The position numbers were made by a program, and so were the translations under genes. 64,000 nt of DNA from Vibrio sp. 10N.261.45.E2 (lineage in GTDB: Bacteria; Pseudomonadota; Gammaproteobacteria; Enterobacterales; Vibrionaceae), in NCBI RefSeq assembly GCF_002875705.1, contig NZ_MCZZ01000143.1, positions 1 to 64,000 on the forward strand. The letters run 5' to 3'. Positions 45,296-55,652 of this stretch are shown here, piece after piece. The notes below the pieces were generated by a model, which had not been told where the DNA came from, made no database searches, and was given only the letters and a program-made list of their open reading frames with translations. Positions within the stretch are counted from its first letter, which is position 1. Each line of letters begins with the position of its first letter.

Positions 45296-45333
45296 GTAGC
45301 GCTTAAGGTTCAACCCGAATCAATTAGCGCTAC
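45296..45333 (+). other. Inverted repeat in the tupA-tupB gap
   Basis: GTAGCGCT/AGCGCTAC (45296-45303, 45326-45333), 22-base loop, no T-run. It may stabilise tupA mRNA or attenuate downstream expression. Confidence 0.35.
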
Positions 45334-45510
45334 CGTTACTCAGCAGTAAACGAAACATCTAAGCTGTTTCCTTTTAAAACCGTCTTGCTTTAAAACGTTC
45401 ACACTTAAAAACAATAGCTGACCATTACAGGCTCAAACTCTTTGTGTCAGCTATGATTAACATCAGTCATTACCGATAAAAACCTATTATCGATTTACAC
45501 GAGATACTTC

Positions 45511-46209
45511 ATGACCCTATGGCAAACAACGATTGATGCAATGAACCTACTGGTGAGTTTTGACCACGAATTGTGGCAAATCGTCGCGGTATCTTTCAGC
45601 GTATCTTTGTCCGCCATCTCATTAGTGATTGTTCCTGCAATCCTTATGGCTTTTTTATTGGCTTATACTGAGTTCCCCGGGAAATGGGCTCTGCTTTCGG
45701 TGATCAACACCCTTCAAGCGATTCCTACTGTGGTTATTGGTTTGTTGATGTACATGATGCTTTCTCGCTCTGGTCCGTTAGGTGATTGGCAATTGCTGTT
45801 CACCCAAAAGGCGATGATTTTAGGCCAGATGCTGATCTGTTTCCCTATCCTCGTGGCGATGATGCACGGTGCTTTACAAGCCAGTGATCGTCGTGCAGTA
45901 GAAACAGCACGCACACTTGGAGTATCAACAACACGCGTGGCTTGTACATTGATTTGGGAAACGCGCTTCCCTCTTTTAGCTGCCGCTATCGCAGCCTTCT
46001 CTCGAATCGTGACAGAGGTAGGTTGTTCAATGATGGTTGGTGGCAACATTATGGGTATGACAAGAAACATTCCAACAGCCATCGCCATGGAAAGCCACAA
46101 AGGTGCATTCGCTCAAGGTGTTGCCCTCGGTATGGTGTTATTAGCATTGGCATTAGCCCTTAACTTTTTCCTTTCCAGTGTGAGAGGAAAAGGCTATTTA
46201 AGAACTTAG
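45511..46209 (+). CDS. tupB: Tungstate ABC transporter permease
   Basis: A 232-residue integral membrane protein with about five or six helices. The EAA loop that contacts the ATPase is VETARTLGVSTTRVACTLIWETRFP. TupB-type blocks include LAYTEFPGKWALLSVINTLQAIPTVVIGL and MMVGGNIMGMTRNIPTAIAME. It precedes tupC by 10 bases. Confidence 0.92.
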   Translation: MTLWQTTIDAMNLLVSFDHELWQIVAVSFSVSLSAISLVIVPAILMAFLLAYTEFPGKWALLSVINTLQAIPTVVIGLLMYMMLSRSGPLGDWQLLFTQKAMILGQMLICFPILVAMMHGALQASDRRAVETARTLGVSTTRVACTLIWETRFPLLAAAIAAFSRIVTEVGCSMMVGGNIMGMTRNIPTAIAMESHKGAFAQGVALGMVLLALALALNFFLSSVRGKGYLRT

Positions 46210-46219
46210 GAACGCTGTC

Positions 46220-46939
46220 ATGAGTATAAAAATAACAACGCAGCAAATTTCAATGCGCTACAAAGAGCGTGTTTTGTTCCACATTCCCGAATTGTCGATC
46301 GGTCCAAACGATGCCATTTATCTCAAGGGAGACAATGGTGTTGGTAAAACGACCCTACTTAAAATCTTGTCTGGATTAATTCAGCCGAGCTCTGGGCGTA
46401 TTCAGTCGCCAACCCAGAGCTGGCAGCAAAAACTGTTTCCTCGACTCAAGTTCAAAGACATTATCTACCTGCATCAAACCCCCTATCTTTTTGATGGCTC
46501 GGTGTACCAAAATGTCGCTTATGGCATTCGCTTTAACAAAGAGAGCCAAAAAGATAAGCGAGCTCAAATAATTAATGCATTGAGAATGGTAGGTTTAGAA
46601 ACCTTGGCAGATGAGCACATCTCTGTGCTATCTGGTGGTGAGCGTCAACGCGTAGCGATGGCACGAGCTTGGATTCTTAAGCCTTCAATCTTGCTTATGG
46701 ATGAACCAAGTGCTTCTTTAGACAAAGAATCTATTGAAAGATTGGTGATTATGGCCGAAGATCTTCTTCAGAGAGGCGCGAGTTTGGTCATCACCAGTCA
46801 CCAGACTAACGCGTTAACCGATTTATGTAAGAAGCAGTGGTGGATCAAAGACAACACTTTGACTGAATCACCGCTTCTTCAAGTTATTAAAAAGAACAAA
46901 GCACAAGAGAATATTTATGTTGCTTCCAACGCAAACTAG
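46220..46939 (+). CDS. tupC: Tungstate ABC transporter ATP-binding protein
   Basis: A 239-residue ATPase: Walker [10 protein letters not shown], signature LSGGERQR, Walker [13 protein letters not shown]-loop ITSHQ. It is smaller than ModC and without an extra C-terminal molybdate domain. It overlaps mobA by 23 bases. It energises tungstate import with TupB. Confidence 0.92.
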   Translation: MSIKITTQQISMRYKERVLFHIPELSIGPNDAIYLKGDNGVGKTTLLKILSGLIQPSSGRIQSPTQSWQQKLFPRLKFKDIIYLHQTPYLFDGSVYQNVAYGIRFNKESQKDKRAQIINALRMVGLETLADEHISVLSGGERQRVAMARAWILKPSILLMDEPSASLDKESIERLVIMAEDLLQRGASLVITSHQTNALTDLCKKQWWIKDNTLTESPLLQVIKKNKAQENIYVASNAN

Positions 46940-47501
46940 TTGGGTTATTTTGGCTGGCGGACAGGCCAGCCGTATGGGCGGAAAAGATAAAGGGCTCGTT
47001 GAGCTCAACGGTTCTCCGCTTATTCAATACGTTATAAACAAGCTGTCACAACAAGATGTCAGCATCACTATCAATGCCAATCGTAACTTAGACAGTTACC
47101 AAGCATTTGCTCCGGTTGTTTCCGATTCTTTCCCTGACTATCCAGGCCCGCTGGGTGGCATTCATGCTGGCCTTAAAAACGCGAGCACAGACTGGGTTGG
47201 CTTTGTCCCTTGCGACAGCCCACAAATCAGTGATGACCTTGTTGAACGTTTTTGTTCTGCAGTCAAAGAAGACAGCGACATTCTTGTCGCGCATGATGGC
47301 GAATTCAAGCAACCTGTATTCACCCTCTTCCACAAACGTGTTCTGCCAAAGTTAGAAGCGTTTTTGGAACGTGGTGACCGTAAAATCATCTTGCTATACA
47401 AAGAGTGTGTCACGGAATATGTCGATTTTAGCGACTCACCTAACTGCTTTGTAAACCTCAACACGCCAGAAGAACTCACCCAATTCGGAACGCTTCAATA
47501 A
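46917..47501 (+). CDS. mobA: Molybdenum cofactor guanylyltransferase
   Basis: A 194-residue enzyme that adds GMP to molybdopterin to give MGD. The GTP-binding signature is [22 protein letters not shown]. Others are [13 protein letters not shown] and VPCDSPQIS. It starts within tupC (23-base overlap) and its stop overlaps the next gene's start by one base (TAATG). It links tungstate uptake directly to bis-MGD synthesis needed by FDH. Confidence 0.94.
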   Translation: MLLPTQTSWVILAGGQASRMGGKDKGLVELNGSPLIQYVINKLSQQDVSITINANRNLDSYQAFAPVVSDSFPDYPGPLGGIHAGLKNASTDWVGFVPCDSPQISDDLVERFCSAVKEDSDILVAHDGEFKQPVFTLFHKRVLPKLEAFLERGDRKIILLYKECVTEYVDFSDSPNCFVNLNTPEELTQFGTLQ

Positions 47502-49318
47502 TGAAAGATTCAAAACAACGCCCTAACCTTCCTTTATTGGGCTTTGCTGCTTATAGCGGTACAGGCAAAACGACCGTACTTGAAGCCCTGCTTCCTTTAT
47601 TGACTGACGCGGGTTTAAAAGTTGGCGTGTTAAAACATGCTCACCACGATTTTGATGTTGATAAGCCGGGTAAAGACAGCTATCGCTTGCGTAAAGCGGG
47701 CGCGAACCAAATGTTGATCGCATCTCGTAACCGTCATGTCATGATGACAGAAACACCAGAAGCCGAAGCTGACTTTGATTACCTACTTACTCGTTTTAAT
47801 ACCAACACGCTTGACCTGATTTTGGTTGAAGGCTGTAAGAACATCGCTTTCCCTAAAATCGAGCTTCACCGTGATGAAGTAGGCAAACCTTGGTTGTACC
47901 CAAACGACAACAACATTATCGCTATTGCAGCAGACAGCCAAGTTGAATCAGACTTGCCACAAATGACGATCAGCGACTTAGAAGCGATTCGTGATTTCAT
48001 TATCGATTATGCTCAGTCGTTCGACTCTACTTCGAAAACAAATAAAGTCGCTTCGTGTGCATCTTCAAAAGACAACACGCCAGTTGTGTGTTGTGATTCT
48101 TTCTCTCCTGCAGGCTTAACGGTTACTCAAGGCCAACAAAAGATTGTTGATAGCATTGACGCGCTCGATCTAGCAGAGAGTGTTGAATTAGTGCAAGCCT
48201 ACGGTCGAGTATTGGCTGAAGATGTAATTTCACCAATCAACGTTCCTCAGAACACGAACTCGGCAATGGATGGCTACGCAATTCGTAGTGAAGATTTAGA
48301 TCTTGATAGCTACAACATCGTTGCTGAAGTTATGGCGGGTCATAGCTATGAGCAAACTGTTCAACAAGGTGAAGCGGTTAAGATCATGACGGGTGCACCA
48401 ATGCCTCAAGGCGTTGACGTAGTCGTAATGCGTGAACAAGCCGTTCAAGATGGCGACAAAGTTAGCTTCCCTGATGCTAAAATCTCGGTTGGACAAAATG
48501 TCCGTATGGCCGGTGAAGATTTAGAAATCGGCCAACCTGTCTTTACTCGTGGCACACGCATTGAGGCACCAGAAATGGGCATGATGGCGTCGTTAGGTTT
48601 TGGTACCTGCCCTGTTCTACGTAAAGTAAAAGTAGGTGTGTTCTCGACGGGTGATGAAGTTCAAGCTCCGGGTTGCGAGCAAAAACCAAACTCTATCTAC
48701 GACTCAAACCGTTTTACTATTATCGGTATGCTTCAAAAGCTTGGCTGTGACATCATTGATTACGGCATCATTGAAGATGATGAGCAAAAAATGATGGATG
48801 TCCTGCACGCTGCTTCTTTAGAAACGGATATGGTTCTTACTTCTGGTGGTGTGTCTGTTGGTGATGCCGATTACATTAAGCTTGCGTTAGATAAGCTGGG
48901 TGAAATCAACTTCTGGCGTATCAATATGCGCCCAGGTCGGCCATTGGCTTACGGTAAAATTGAAAACAAACCTTTCTTTGGTTTGCCGGGTAACCCAGTT
49001 GCGGTGATGGTGTCGTTCATTAACTTTGTAGAACCTGCAATTCGTAAGCTACAAGGTCAAACTAACTGGACACCAGTGAAAGCAAACGCGGTTGCAACAG
49101 AGCAATTACGTTCTCGCCAAGGTCGCACTGAGTTCAGCCGTGGTGTGTTCTCAATGAACGAATCTGGTGTGCTTGAAGTGAAGACGACGGGTAAACAAGG
49201 TTCAGGTATTCTACGCTCAATGAGCGAAGCAAACTGCTTAATTGAAATCTCGCCAGCGGTTGATACCGTAAAAGTTGGCGAGACGGTAACGATCATTCCA
49301 CTTCAAGGTCGTGTTTAA
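47501..49318 (+). CDS. MobB-MoeA fusion protein
   Basis: A 605-residue fusion. Residues about 10-165 are MobB (GTP-binding adaptor) with P-loop AAYSGTGKTTVLEALL, KHAHHDFDVDKPGKDS and LVEGCKN. A linker of ~30 residues precedes MoeA (about 200-605): NSAMDGYAI, MTGAPMPQGVD, VVMREQ, GEDLEIGQPV, FSTGDEV, SGGVSVGDAD, GLPGNPVAVMV. MoeA inserts Mo/W into adenylated molybdopterin, and MobB assists MobA. Such fusions are known in vibrios and shewanellae. It is coupled to mobA by TAATG. Confidence 0.93.
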   Translation: MKDSKQRPNLPLLGFAAYSGTGKTTVLEALLPLLTDAGLKVGVLKHAHHDFDVDKPGKDSYRLRKAGANQMLIASRNRHVMMTETPEAEADFDYLLTRFNTNTLDLILVEGCKNIAFPKIELHRDEVGKPWLYPNDNNIIAIAADSQVESDLPQMTISDLEAIRDFIIDYAQSFDSTSKTNKVASCASSKDNTPVVCCDSFSPAGLTVTQGQQKIVDSIDALDLAESVELVQAYGRVLAEDVISPINVPQNTNSAMDGYAIRSEDLDLDSYNIVAEVMAGHSYEQTVQQGEAVKIMTGAPMPQGVDVVVMREQAVQDGDKVSFPDAKISVGQNVRMAGEDLEIGQPVFTRGTRIEAPEMGMMASLGFGTCPVLRKVKVGVFSTGDEVQAPGCEQKPNSIYDSNRFTIIGMLQKLGCDIIDYGIIEDDEQKMMDVLHAASLETDMVLTSGGVSVGDADYIKLALDKLGEINFWRINMRPGRPLAYGKIENKPFFGLPGNPVAVMVSFINFVEPAIRKLQGQTNWTPVKANAVATEQLRSRQGRTEFSRGVFSMNESGVLEVKTTGKQGSGILRSMSEANCLIEISPAVDTVKVGETVTIIPLQGRV

Positions 49319-49390
49319 TTGAAGTTTCAATGACCTAAATTGACTTAGCAGCTTTTTAATTGACTAGAAGCTGTTTGCCAAAACATAGAT

Positions 49391-49436
49391 GAAGCCCCTT
49401 CTATCGAGCTTTCGATGTTACGGGGCTTTCTTTTCG
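49391..49436 (+). terminator. Terminator of tupABC-mobA-mobB/moeA
   Basis: Stem AAGCCCC/GGGGCTT (49392-49398, 49422-49428) with inner repeat ATCGA/TCGAT and a T-rich tail. Confidence 0.8.
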
Positions 49437-49594
49437 TTTGGTACAGGACAACCTGTTCGTTCCTTAAAAGACAGAAAGCTTAAATAGCGATAAGCCTAAA
49501 GAACGATAATCTTAAGATTTCTTACCATTACCTTGAGCCACGTACGGTTTTTATGTAGAGTGCGCGCAAAGTAATAATTCTATTGGAGAGCACC

Positions 49595-49861
49595 ATGGCT
49601 CGTACCATTCTGTACACTTACAAAGATGAAGACAAAGAGTTACTGTTTTCAAAACAAGAACACCGCACGATCCAAGAAGCTGTAGCTGCAGCTGAAGGTA
49701 TCGACATCACTGAGTATCTAAAAACTGAGCAGCAGCTTGAGTTGATTTCAGATACTAAAGCGGTTCGCAACTACCAAGACAACTACTTCCGCAAGCTAGG
49801 CTTTACTAAGCTTACGTTGAAGCAAAAAGACAACCTTGGTGTTGGTAAAAAGAAGAAGTAA
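49595..49861 (+). CDS. Small cytoplasmic protein, DUF2960-like
   Basis: An 88-residue protein, MARTILYTYKDEDKELLFS..., with a basic C-terminus ending GVGKKKK. GGAG at 49585-49588 gives the ATG at 49595, which I prefer over the longer frame. I recall this sequence type as a conserved Vibrio family (DUF2960) of unknown role. The lysine-rich tail may bind RNA or acidic lipid, which is speculation. It is monocistronic, with a strong terminator 106 bases after. Confidence 0.7.
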   Translation: MARTILYTYKDEDKELLFSKQEHRTIQEAVAAAEGIDITEYLKTEQQLELISDTKAVRNYQDNYFRKLGFTKLTLKQKDNLGVGKKKK

Positions 49862-49966
49862 GTCCTCTGACTCTTTTTCTTGATATGTAGCTTCTAGCTT
49901 TTCGCTTGTACTTAAGCTCTAAGAGCTAAAGAAACGAAAACACTGAACTACGAAAGCTTGAATATA

Positions 49967-50004
49967 AAAAATGCCGCAACCTCTTTCGAGATTGCGGCAT
50001 TTTT
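49967..50004. terminator. Bidirectional terminator between DUF2960-like gene and nagK
   Basis: Perfect 13-bp inverted repeat (49967-49979, 49992-50004) with A and T flanks. Confidence 0.93.
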
Positions 50005-50040
50005 ATTTATGCTTTTAACTAGCTTAACGTTAAGTAGCGA

Positions 50041-50949
50041 TTACTTAATGTTAAGGAATGCTGCGCCACGAACGCCGCCTGAATCACCATGCTTCGCTTT
50101 GATGATCTTAGGGCACTTCGCGACAGACAATAGGTATTTAGGAATACGCTTTGGCATCTCTTCGTAGATAAGCTCGAAGTTTGAAAGACCACCACCCAGT
50201 GCAACAACATGTGGGTCAAGGCCAGTGAACAAGTTCGCGAAACAGATAGCCAATAGCTCCATGAAACGGTCAACGTGCTCAGCAGCTTTCGCTTCACCTT
50301 CGTTGTACGCTTGAATAATCTCGATCGCTTTCTTCTTCTCGCCGAAGTAGTGCTCGTAAATCAGTTCAAAACCACGACCAGATAGGTAGCTGTCTAGACA
50401 ACCTTTCTTGCCACAACCACAACCTAATAGCGGTGCGTTGTCACCAAGGTGGAACCATGCATCGATAGGAAGGCGCATATGGCCTAGCTCACCGGCTACG
50501 TGGTTACGACCAGAGAACACTTTACCTTCGTAAACTAAACCGCCGCCGAAGCCAGTGCCTAGAATTAGGCCCGCTACTGATGGTTCATCTTTCAGTTCGT
50601 CATCCCACGCTTCAGAAAGCGCAAAACAGTTCGCATCGTTTTCAATTTTTACACTACGACCAATCAGTGCTTCTAGGTCTTTACGTAGTGGTTTCCCCGT
50701 TGAAGCTGGTACGTTAACAACCAGCATAGTGCCGTCGTCAGCGTCTTCCATACCAGGAAGACCAAGACCAATTTTACCTTCGCAAGAAAATTCGTTGTCG
50801 TACTTCTTAACCAAACCGGCAATCGTATCAAGTAGCAGTTGATAATCTTCAGTAGGCGTTGGTACGCGTTCTGTTGCTACTCGCTCAAGTTTTTCATTGA
50901 ACGCACCAAATTCAATTTTTGTGCCGCCAACATCGAAGCCGTAATACAT
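50041..50949 (-). CDS. nagK: N-acetylglucosamine kinase, ROK family
   Basis: A 302-residue sugar kinase. The ATP motif is [12 protein letters not shown], with [26 protein letters not shown] and the sugar-binding ELGHMRL. The zinc motif is [18 protein letters not shown], typical of NagK. It phosphorylates GlcNAc released from chitin or murein recycling. It is probably monocistronic, convergent with the DUF2960-like gene. Confidence 0.88.
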   Translation of the reverse strand: MYYGFDVGGTKIEFGAFNEKLERVATERVPTPTEDYQLLLDTIAGLVKKYDNEFSCEGKIGLGLPGMEDADDGTMLVVNVPASTGKPLRKDLEALIGRSVKIENDANCFALSEAWDDELKDEPSVAGLILGTGFGGGLVYEGKVFSGRNHVAGELGHMRLPIDAWFHLGDNAPLLGCGCGKKGCLDSYLSGRGFELIYEHYFGEKKKAIEIIQAYNEGEAKAAEHVDRFMELLAICFANLFTGLDPHVVALGGGLSNFELIYEEMPKRIPKYLLSVAKCPKIIKAKHGDSGGVRGAAFLNIK

Positions 50950-51112
50950 GAAATCTCTCCAATTTTTCCCTAAATTCGGGCAAATAAATTTTTCAAATTA
51001 AACATCTAGGGAGCATTATCCATAACACTCCCCCTACAAACCGTGATAGATAACAAACTTATCTCGTGTTTGAATCTGATTGAACAACAAGTCAGCACAA
51101 AGCGGTTAAAGG

Positions 51113-51853
51113 TTAGAGTGACGTCTCACTTTTAGTGTGCTCTATGAAAGCGTTCAGGCTTGGTTTAGTTGGATCGGACTTATAACGCGTTTTGCTCAGC
51201 ATATAGCTTTCGCGAAATGTCTCAAACCACAGCTGTAGAGTCTTAGCGCCCTGCTCTTCACCGGCTTGTTTCAGAACCAAGCTCGCCACTTCTGCAGTCG
51301 AAAGGTGTTGTTCATTGTCTGACTTACGCATCATGTATTGTGAAACCGATTCTGGTTCTATCGACAACACAGGTAAATCCTGTAAATACTCAGAACGTCT
51401 AAAGATACGTCTTGCTTCTCGCCAACTACCATCAATGAAGATCAGCAGTAACGTTTTGTTCGGATCACGCATTTCACCAAGATCAGCAACCACGCGCGAT
51501 TTGTCATCGGTATAATCTTCAGGAAAAACCACGACAGGCTGATACTTATCGTTTTTCAACACATCAAGCATCTCTTGATTTGGCTCGGTTCGGTGCCAAA
51601 GATACGCATAGCTGTCTTTAACGGTATCTAGGATTAAACGACCCGTATTACTTGGCTTGAGTATTTCATTATCCGACAAGATCAACATGGTCGCGACGTT
51701 CGTATTGACGTCTGGTTGATGTTCGCAGATACAGCTGTCTTGTTTGATTTTACAGAACTCACATCGAACCACTTTGCAACCGCGCGCGTTAAACGGCTTG
51801 GTAGAAAGAGACAAACGGTGTTGATATAAACGGTGAAAAGCGTGGATTCTCAT
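51113..51853 (-). CDS. tapT: DTW-domain tRNA-uridine aminocarboxypropyltransferase, TapT/YfiP type
   Basis: A 246-residue enzyme that puts acp3 on U47 of tRNAs. It has an N-terminal zinc-type motif (CEFCKIKQDSCICEHQ) and the DTW domain with LLLIFIDGSWREARRIFRRS. The usual motif reads D-x-T-W, here D-G-S-W. STAEVASLVL follows as in the family. A TTG at 51859 would add two residues, but ATG at 51853 is used. It is divergent from the sterol-desaturase-like gene, 74 bases apart. Confidence 0.85.
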   Translation of the reverse strand: MRIHAFHRLYQHRLSLSTKPFNARGCKVVRCEFCKIKQDSCICEHQPDVNTNVATMLILSDNEILKPSNTGRLILDTVKDSYAYLWHRTEPNQEMLDVLKNDKYQPVVVFPEDYTDDKSRVVADLGEMRDPNKTLLLIFIDGSWREARRIFRRSEYLQDLPVLSIEPESVSQYMMRKSDNEQHLSTAEVASLVLKQAGEEQGAKTLQLWFETFRESYMLSKTRYKSDPTKPSLNAFIEHTKSETSL

Positions 51854-51927
51854 GGACAATAACGATAAATCTAGAAAAGTGGCACGATTGTACTTACAGT
51901 GTCCTTAGAATGATAGAAGGAATTCCC

Positions 51928-52731
51928 ATGCAAGACCCATCACTGCTTCGCCTTGTTTGTTTTATTGTCGTTTTTGGATTGTGTGCGCTCTGGGAATACC
52001 GTTTTCCGCGTAAAACGCTCACTCAAAACAAATGGTTTCGATGGGGAAACAACTTCGCACTGGTTGGTTTGAACAGCTTGCTATTGGCAACTCTGATTCC
52101 TATCGCCGCATTTCAAGCAGCGGTTATTGCACAAGAAAATCAATGGGGTTTGTTTAACATCCTGTCACTTCCGAAAGAACTGACCATTTTAATCTGTGTA
52201 TTGCTACTAGATTGCGCCATTTACCTGCAGCACTTGGTGTTTCACCGTGTTCCTTGGTTGTGGAAGTTACACCGAGTCCACCATGCAGATTTAGATATCG
52301 ATGTCACAACTGGAACGCGCTTTCACCCTATAGAAATGATTCTTTCAATGATTATCAAAGTGAGCTTGGTGATCACACTTGGCGTCCCTATGATTGCGGT
52401 CGTGATCTTTGAAATTGTCCTAAATGCCAGTGCGATGTTTAATCACAGTAATGCACGTCTTCCGCTATGGTTTGATAAGCGATTAAGAAAAGTGATTGTG
52501 ACACCTGACATGCATCGAGTGCATCACTCTGTGATCGTCAAGGAAACGCATTCAAACTTTGGTTTCTTTTTATCGGTGTGGGACATTTGGTTTAAGACTT
52601 ACCGTGCTCAACCCAAGCTTGGTCACGATAAGGTGCAGATTGGTGTGCCCGAGATTCAAGATGGTAAAGAGCAACGTTTAGACTTGATGTTGCGTCAGCC
52701 CTTTGCACGATTCCCGACAACGAAAGACTAG
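51928..52731 (+). CDS. Sterol desaturase/fatty acid hydroxylase family membrane protein
   Basis: A 267-residue protein with three or four helices and the diiron histidine clusters: HLVFHRVPWLW with KLHRVHHADLDID, then FHPIEM, and FNHSN with MHRVHHS. The ATG at 51928 has AAGGA six bases upstream, so the frame from 51910 is too long. The substrate is unknown; bacterial relatives hydroxylate lipids. It ends before a strong terminator. Confidence 0.85.
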   Translation: MQDPSLLRLVCFIVVFGLCALWEYRFPRKTLTQNKWFRWGNNFALVGLNSLLLATLIPIAAFQAAVIAQENQWGLFNILSLPKELTILICVLLLDCAIYLQHLVFHRVPWLWKLHRVHHADLDIDVTTGTRFHPIEMILSMIIKVSLVITLGVPMIAVVIFEIVLNASAMFNHSNARLPLWFDKRLRKVIVTPDMHRVHHSVIVKETHSNFGFFLSVWDIWFKTYRAQPKLGHDKVQIGVPEIQDGKEQRLDLMLRQPFARFPTTKD

Positions 52732-52780
52732 TCTCCGGTTGTCTTTAGCTTATATCGAGTTCAAACCTACCTTGGTACTA

Positions 52781-52822
52781 AAAAACGCCCTTAGATTCTT
52801 TTGAGAATTTAAGGGCGTTTTT
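52781..52822. terminator. Bidirectional terminator after the desaturase-family gene
   Basis: Nineteen-bp inverted repeat with one mismatch (52781-52799, 52804-52822) plus A and T flanks; it serves the converging MCP gene as well. Confidence 0.92.
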
Positions 52823-52910
52823 GTATCGATAACAATATATGTGTAGAGAGCGCTTAAACGAATGTAATTTCAGATTTAAATCAGCAGATCGATTACTTCC
52901 ACACGTTCGC

Positions 52911-54956
52911 TTATTTCAGTACGTATTTATGAAGCATAGCTTGTTGGTGCCCTGCTATTTCTCCGACTTGTTCTGAACTCTCGATCATAGATTCAAGTTG
53001 CAGTTTAGTATTCTCACCTTGCTCAGATACTCGGGTGATTGAATGCGTAACATCAACAGTGGCACGAGCTTGTTGTTCGGTCGCCACCATAATTTGCTCG
53101 ACACGGCCTTTGATCTGGCTAACCGCGATTTCGATTTTCTCGAAGGCCTGCTTCACATCACCACTGGTTTGCAGTGCATTTGCCATTTCGCTTCTTGATT
53201 CTGTTACAGAAGCGCGTGAGCGATCAGCTGCTGCCACCAGCTCGTTCATCATGTTTCGAATATTGGTCGTTTGCTGGGATGTGCCACTCGCTAATTTGCG
53301 CACTTCATCTGCAACAACTGCAAAGCCTCGACCTTGTTCACCTGCGCGCGCTGCCTCTATTGCGGCGTTAAGAGCCAATAAGTTGGTGTTTTCTGCGATG
53401 CCGCTGATCATGTCGACCATTTCACGAATCTGTTTCACTCGAGCATCCAAGTCAGCCATCGATTCTTCGTTCATGCTGAGGGATTGGTCTAAAGCGTGTA
53501 AGCGTTGCTGATTCAGACCAACGACCTGGCTGCCATTGACGGATTCATCTTCGGCTATCTGCGCATCGTCGTTTGATGCATTCGAGATTCGAGCAATCTC
53601 ACTAATGGATGCTTCAAGTTCTGTAATTGTAGCGATCATATTCTGTAGCGATTCATTTTGCTCGTTCAAGCTTGAATTGGTTTGCTCGGCAGCGTCATGG
53701 CTTACTTCAGCGGTTTGATAAAGCGTTTCACAGTTGCGCGTTACCAAACGAACCGAGTCAGCGGTTGAATCTACGACCGTATTTAGCTTCGAAGTAATAG
53801 CCTGCAGCTCTCGCGGCCCCAGCAGCTCACTCTGTTTAGAGAAGTCATGATCTGCGAGTAAACTCAGTTGTTGAGTAATGTTTTTAAGCCCTTTATTCAT
53901 CCAACGACGTAGTACGAACCATGAGATCACGATGATTACGGCAATCACTAGTCCGCTGATAAACAACACACGGTCGATGTTAGAAATAGTTTGATTAACG
54001 ATGAGCTCGCTTTCATCGATCAGTTGGGAAGCTGTAGAGGAGAGTTGATTTAGCGTGTTGATAACCGTATTTGCTAATGTAATCACTTGGGCTAGGTTTT
54101 GCTCTTGTTGTTGAACCAGTTCCAGCTTCAAAAGAAGCTGTTTGATTACACCTTCTTCGGTAAAGCCTTCTTTCACCATCTCATAGGGCGCGGTTAAACT
54201 CGCGAACTCAGCGATGTCAGGGTGCCAGTCGGCAAAATCGCTATAAGCCAAGTTGAGGCCTGCAATTCGGTTTCTCAATTGACGATATTCATCGCGTGCT
54301 TTATCAAGGTCAGATTGCATCATCAAGATCAAAAAAGTATTTGCCATAGCAGACGCACTAGACGTGAATCGATTCGCAGCATCGCTCGCTTCCGGATTGT
54401 CTTCAACCAAGAATGAACTGATTCGATTCATTTCTGGCCCAATAGATCCAACACCATAACGGAACTCGCCCATTTTGCTGTCGATTAAATTTTGTTTACT
54501 TTGAATCTCAATTTGCGCCATGAGAACCGTGTTGGTCATGGCTTGCAGCTGTGCCATGTCATCGATAAGGTTTTGTTGTTGCTCTAAAGAAATCGCATCA
54601 GGAAAAGACTGGGAGATAAAAAGAAGTTCCTCTAGCGTGGTGTTACTCTCTGTCGCGAGTTGGTCAATTGAACCCCTAGTCGCGTTTAATGTATCTAGGT
54701 CAGTTGATTGGGTACTGTAGGTAAGGAGCTTTACCTGTTCTAACACGCTTTGCGTCAATTCGGCGTTGTGTAAAGCAAGGGGCAATGCCTGTTCTGATAG
54801 TGCGTCAAAATGTCCCCCGACCCGTTCAACTCCCCGAATGCTCACCATTGATAAAAAACTAACGAGTAAAAGAATGGAAATAAATACAGCAGTAACGGTT
54901 TGAATGAGCGAGAATGTATAACGTGAGGGTTTTATTGATAAATTTGTGTCAGGCAT
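52911..54956 (-). CDS. Methyl-accepting chemotaxis protein with large helical periplasmic domain
   Basis: A 681-residue chemoreceptor: TM1 (about 17-40), a long helical periplasmic region (41-329), TM2 (330-349), a HAMP-like segment (about 350-400), then a signalling domain with the hairpin tip [25 protein letters not shown]. The periplasmic size (~290 residues) and helical content fit a helical-bimodular (HBM) sensor, as in receptors for organic acids. The ligand cannot be inferred. No CheR pentapeptide at the C-terminus (HKYVLK). Confidence 0.93.
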   Translation of the reverse strand: MPDTNLSIKPSRYTFSLIQTVTAVFISILLLVSFLSMVSIRGVERVGGHFDALSEQALPLALHNAELTQSVLEQVKLLTYSTQSTDLDTLNATRGSIDQLATESNTTLEELLFISQSFPDAISLEQQQNLIDDMAQLQAMTNTVLMAQIEIQSKQNLIDSKMGEFRYGVGSIGPEMNRISSFLVEDNPEASDAANRFTSSASAMANTFLILMMQSDLDKARDEYRQLRNRIAGLNLAYSDFADWHPDIAEFASLTAPYEMVKEGFTEEGVIKQLLLKLELVQQQEQNLAQVITLANTVINTLNQLSSTASQLIDESELIVNQTISNIDRVLFISGLVIAVIIVISWFVLRRWMNKGLKNITQQLSLLADHDFSKQSELLGPRELQAITSKLNTVVDSTADSVRLVTRNCETLYQTAEVSHDAAEQTNSSLNEQNESLQNMIATITELEASISEIARISNASNDDAQIAEDESVNGSQVVGLNQQRLHALDQSLSMNEESMADLDARVKQIREMVDMISGIAENTNLLALNAAIEAARAGEQGRGFAVVADEVRKLASGTSQQTTNIRNMMNELVAAADRSRASVTESRSEMANALQTSGDVKQAFEKIEIAVSQIKGRVEQIMVATEQQARATVDVTHSITRVSEQGENTKLQLESMIESSEQVGEIAGHQQAMLHKYVLK

Positions 54957-55060
54957 GTGAAGTCCAGTTTGACTGCGAAAAGAGATATCCTTAAGTTAGT
55001 CCGTATACTAGAAGTCCTTGATGACGTTTTTATTTCAGTTTTTTGTCAGAAGAGTTACAT

Positions 55061-55546
55061 ATGAAAATCAGAAAAATGGCTGTAGTTACAATAACTTTAG
55101 CAACATTGGCTGCTTGTAGCTCGTCACCATCGCCTTCTCAGCTTAGTCAAACTGCTCAGAAGCCCTTATCCAAGTCAGAACAATTGACTACCAATGCTTA
55201 TATGAGCGTGTATGAGCAATGGAAAGGTGTGCCATACCATTTCGGTGGGACATCATTTAGAGGTATAGATTGCTCTGCTTTTGTTCAAATCGCCGTTCAG
55301 AATGCGACTCAACAAGCCCTACCGAGAACCACAAAAGACCAGAGCAAAAAGGGAAAAGAAATAGCGTATGAACAGGCATCGAGTGGTGACTTGGTATTTT
55401 TCAAGACTTCAATGACAGTACGGCACGTAGGCGTTTATTTAGGGAATAATCAATTCCTACATGCTTCGACATCGAAAGGAGTCATTATATCGAGATTAGA
55501 TAACCCTTATTGGGCATCCAAATTTTGGCATTTCAGGCGTTTATAG
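55061..55546 (+). CDS. NlpC/P60-family peptidoglycan hydrolase lipoprotein
   Basis: A 161-residue lipoprotein (lipobox LAAC, Cys20), then a C40 peptidase domain: catalytic Cys in FRGIDCSAFVQ, His in VRHVGVYLGN, and the third residue at FLHAS. It resembles E. coli Spr/MepS in size and form and cleaves murein cross-peptide bonds. The ATG at 55061 has AGAAGAG before it. It is divergent from the MCP gene, 104 bases apart. Confidence 0.92.
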   Translation: MKIRKMAVVTITLATLAACSSSPSPSQLSQTAQKPLSKSEQLTTNAYMSVYEQWKGVPYHFGGTSFRGIDCSAFVQIAVQNATQQALPRTTKDQSKKGKEIAYEQASSGDLVFFKTSMTVRHVGVYLGNNQFLHASTSKGVIISRLDNPYWASKFWHFRRL

Positions 55547-55652
55547 CGGTTTGAAAGATAAACCGCTGGTGACGTAACTTTAGAAGATACGACTCAAACG
55601 CCCTTTGTTCTTTAACCTGACCCGTTACGACAATAAATGGCCAAACAAACGG

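Noticed and set aside
55545..55567. Terminator after the NlpC-like gene
   Set aside because: An 8-bp hairpin is present but it lacks a T-run on either strand.
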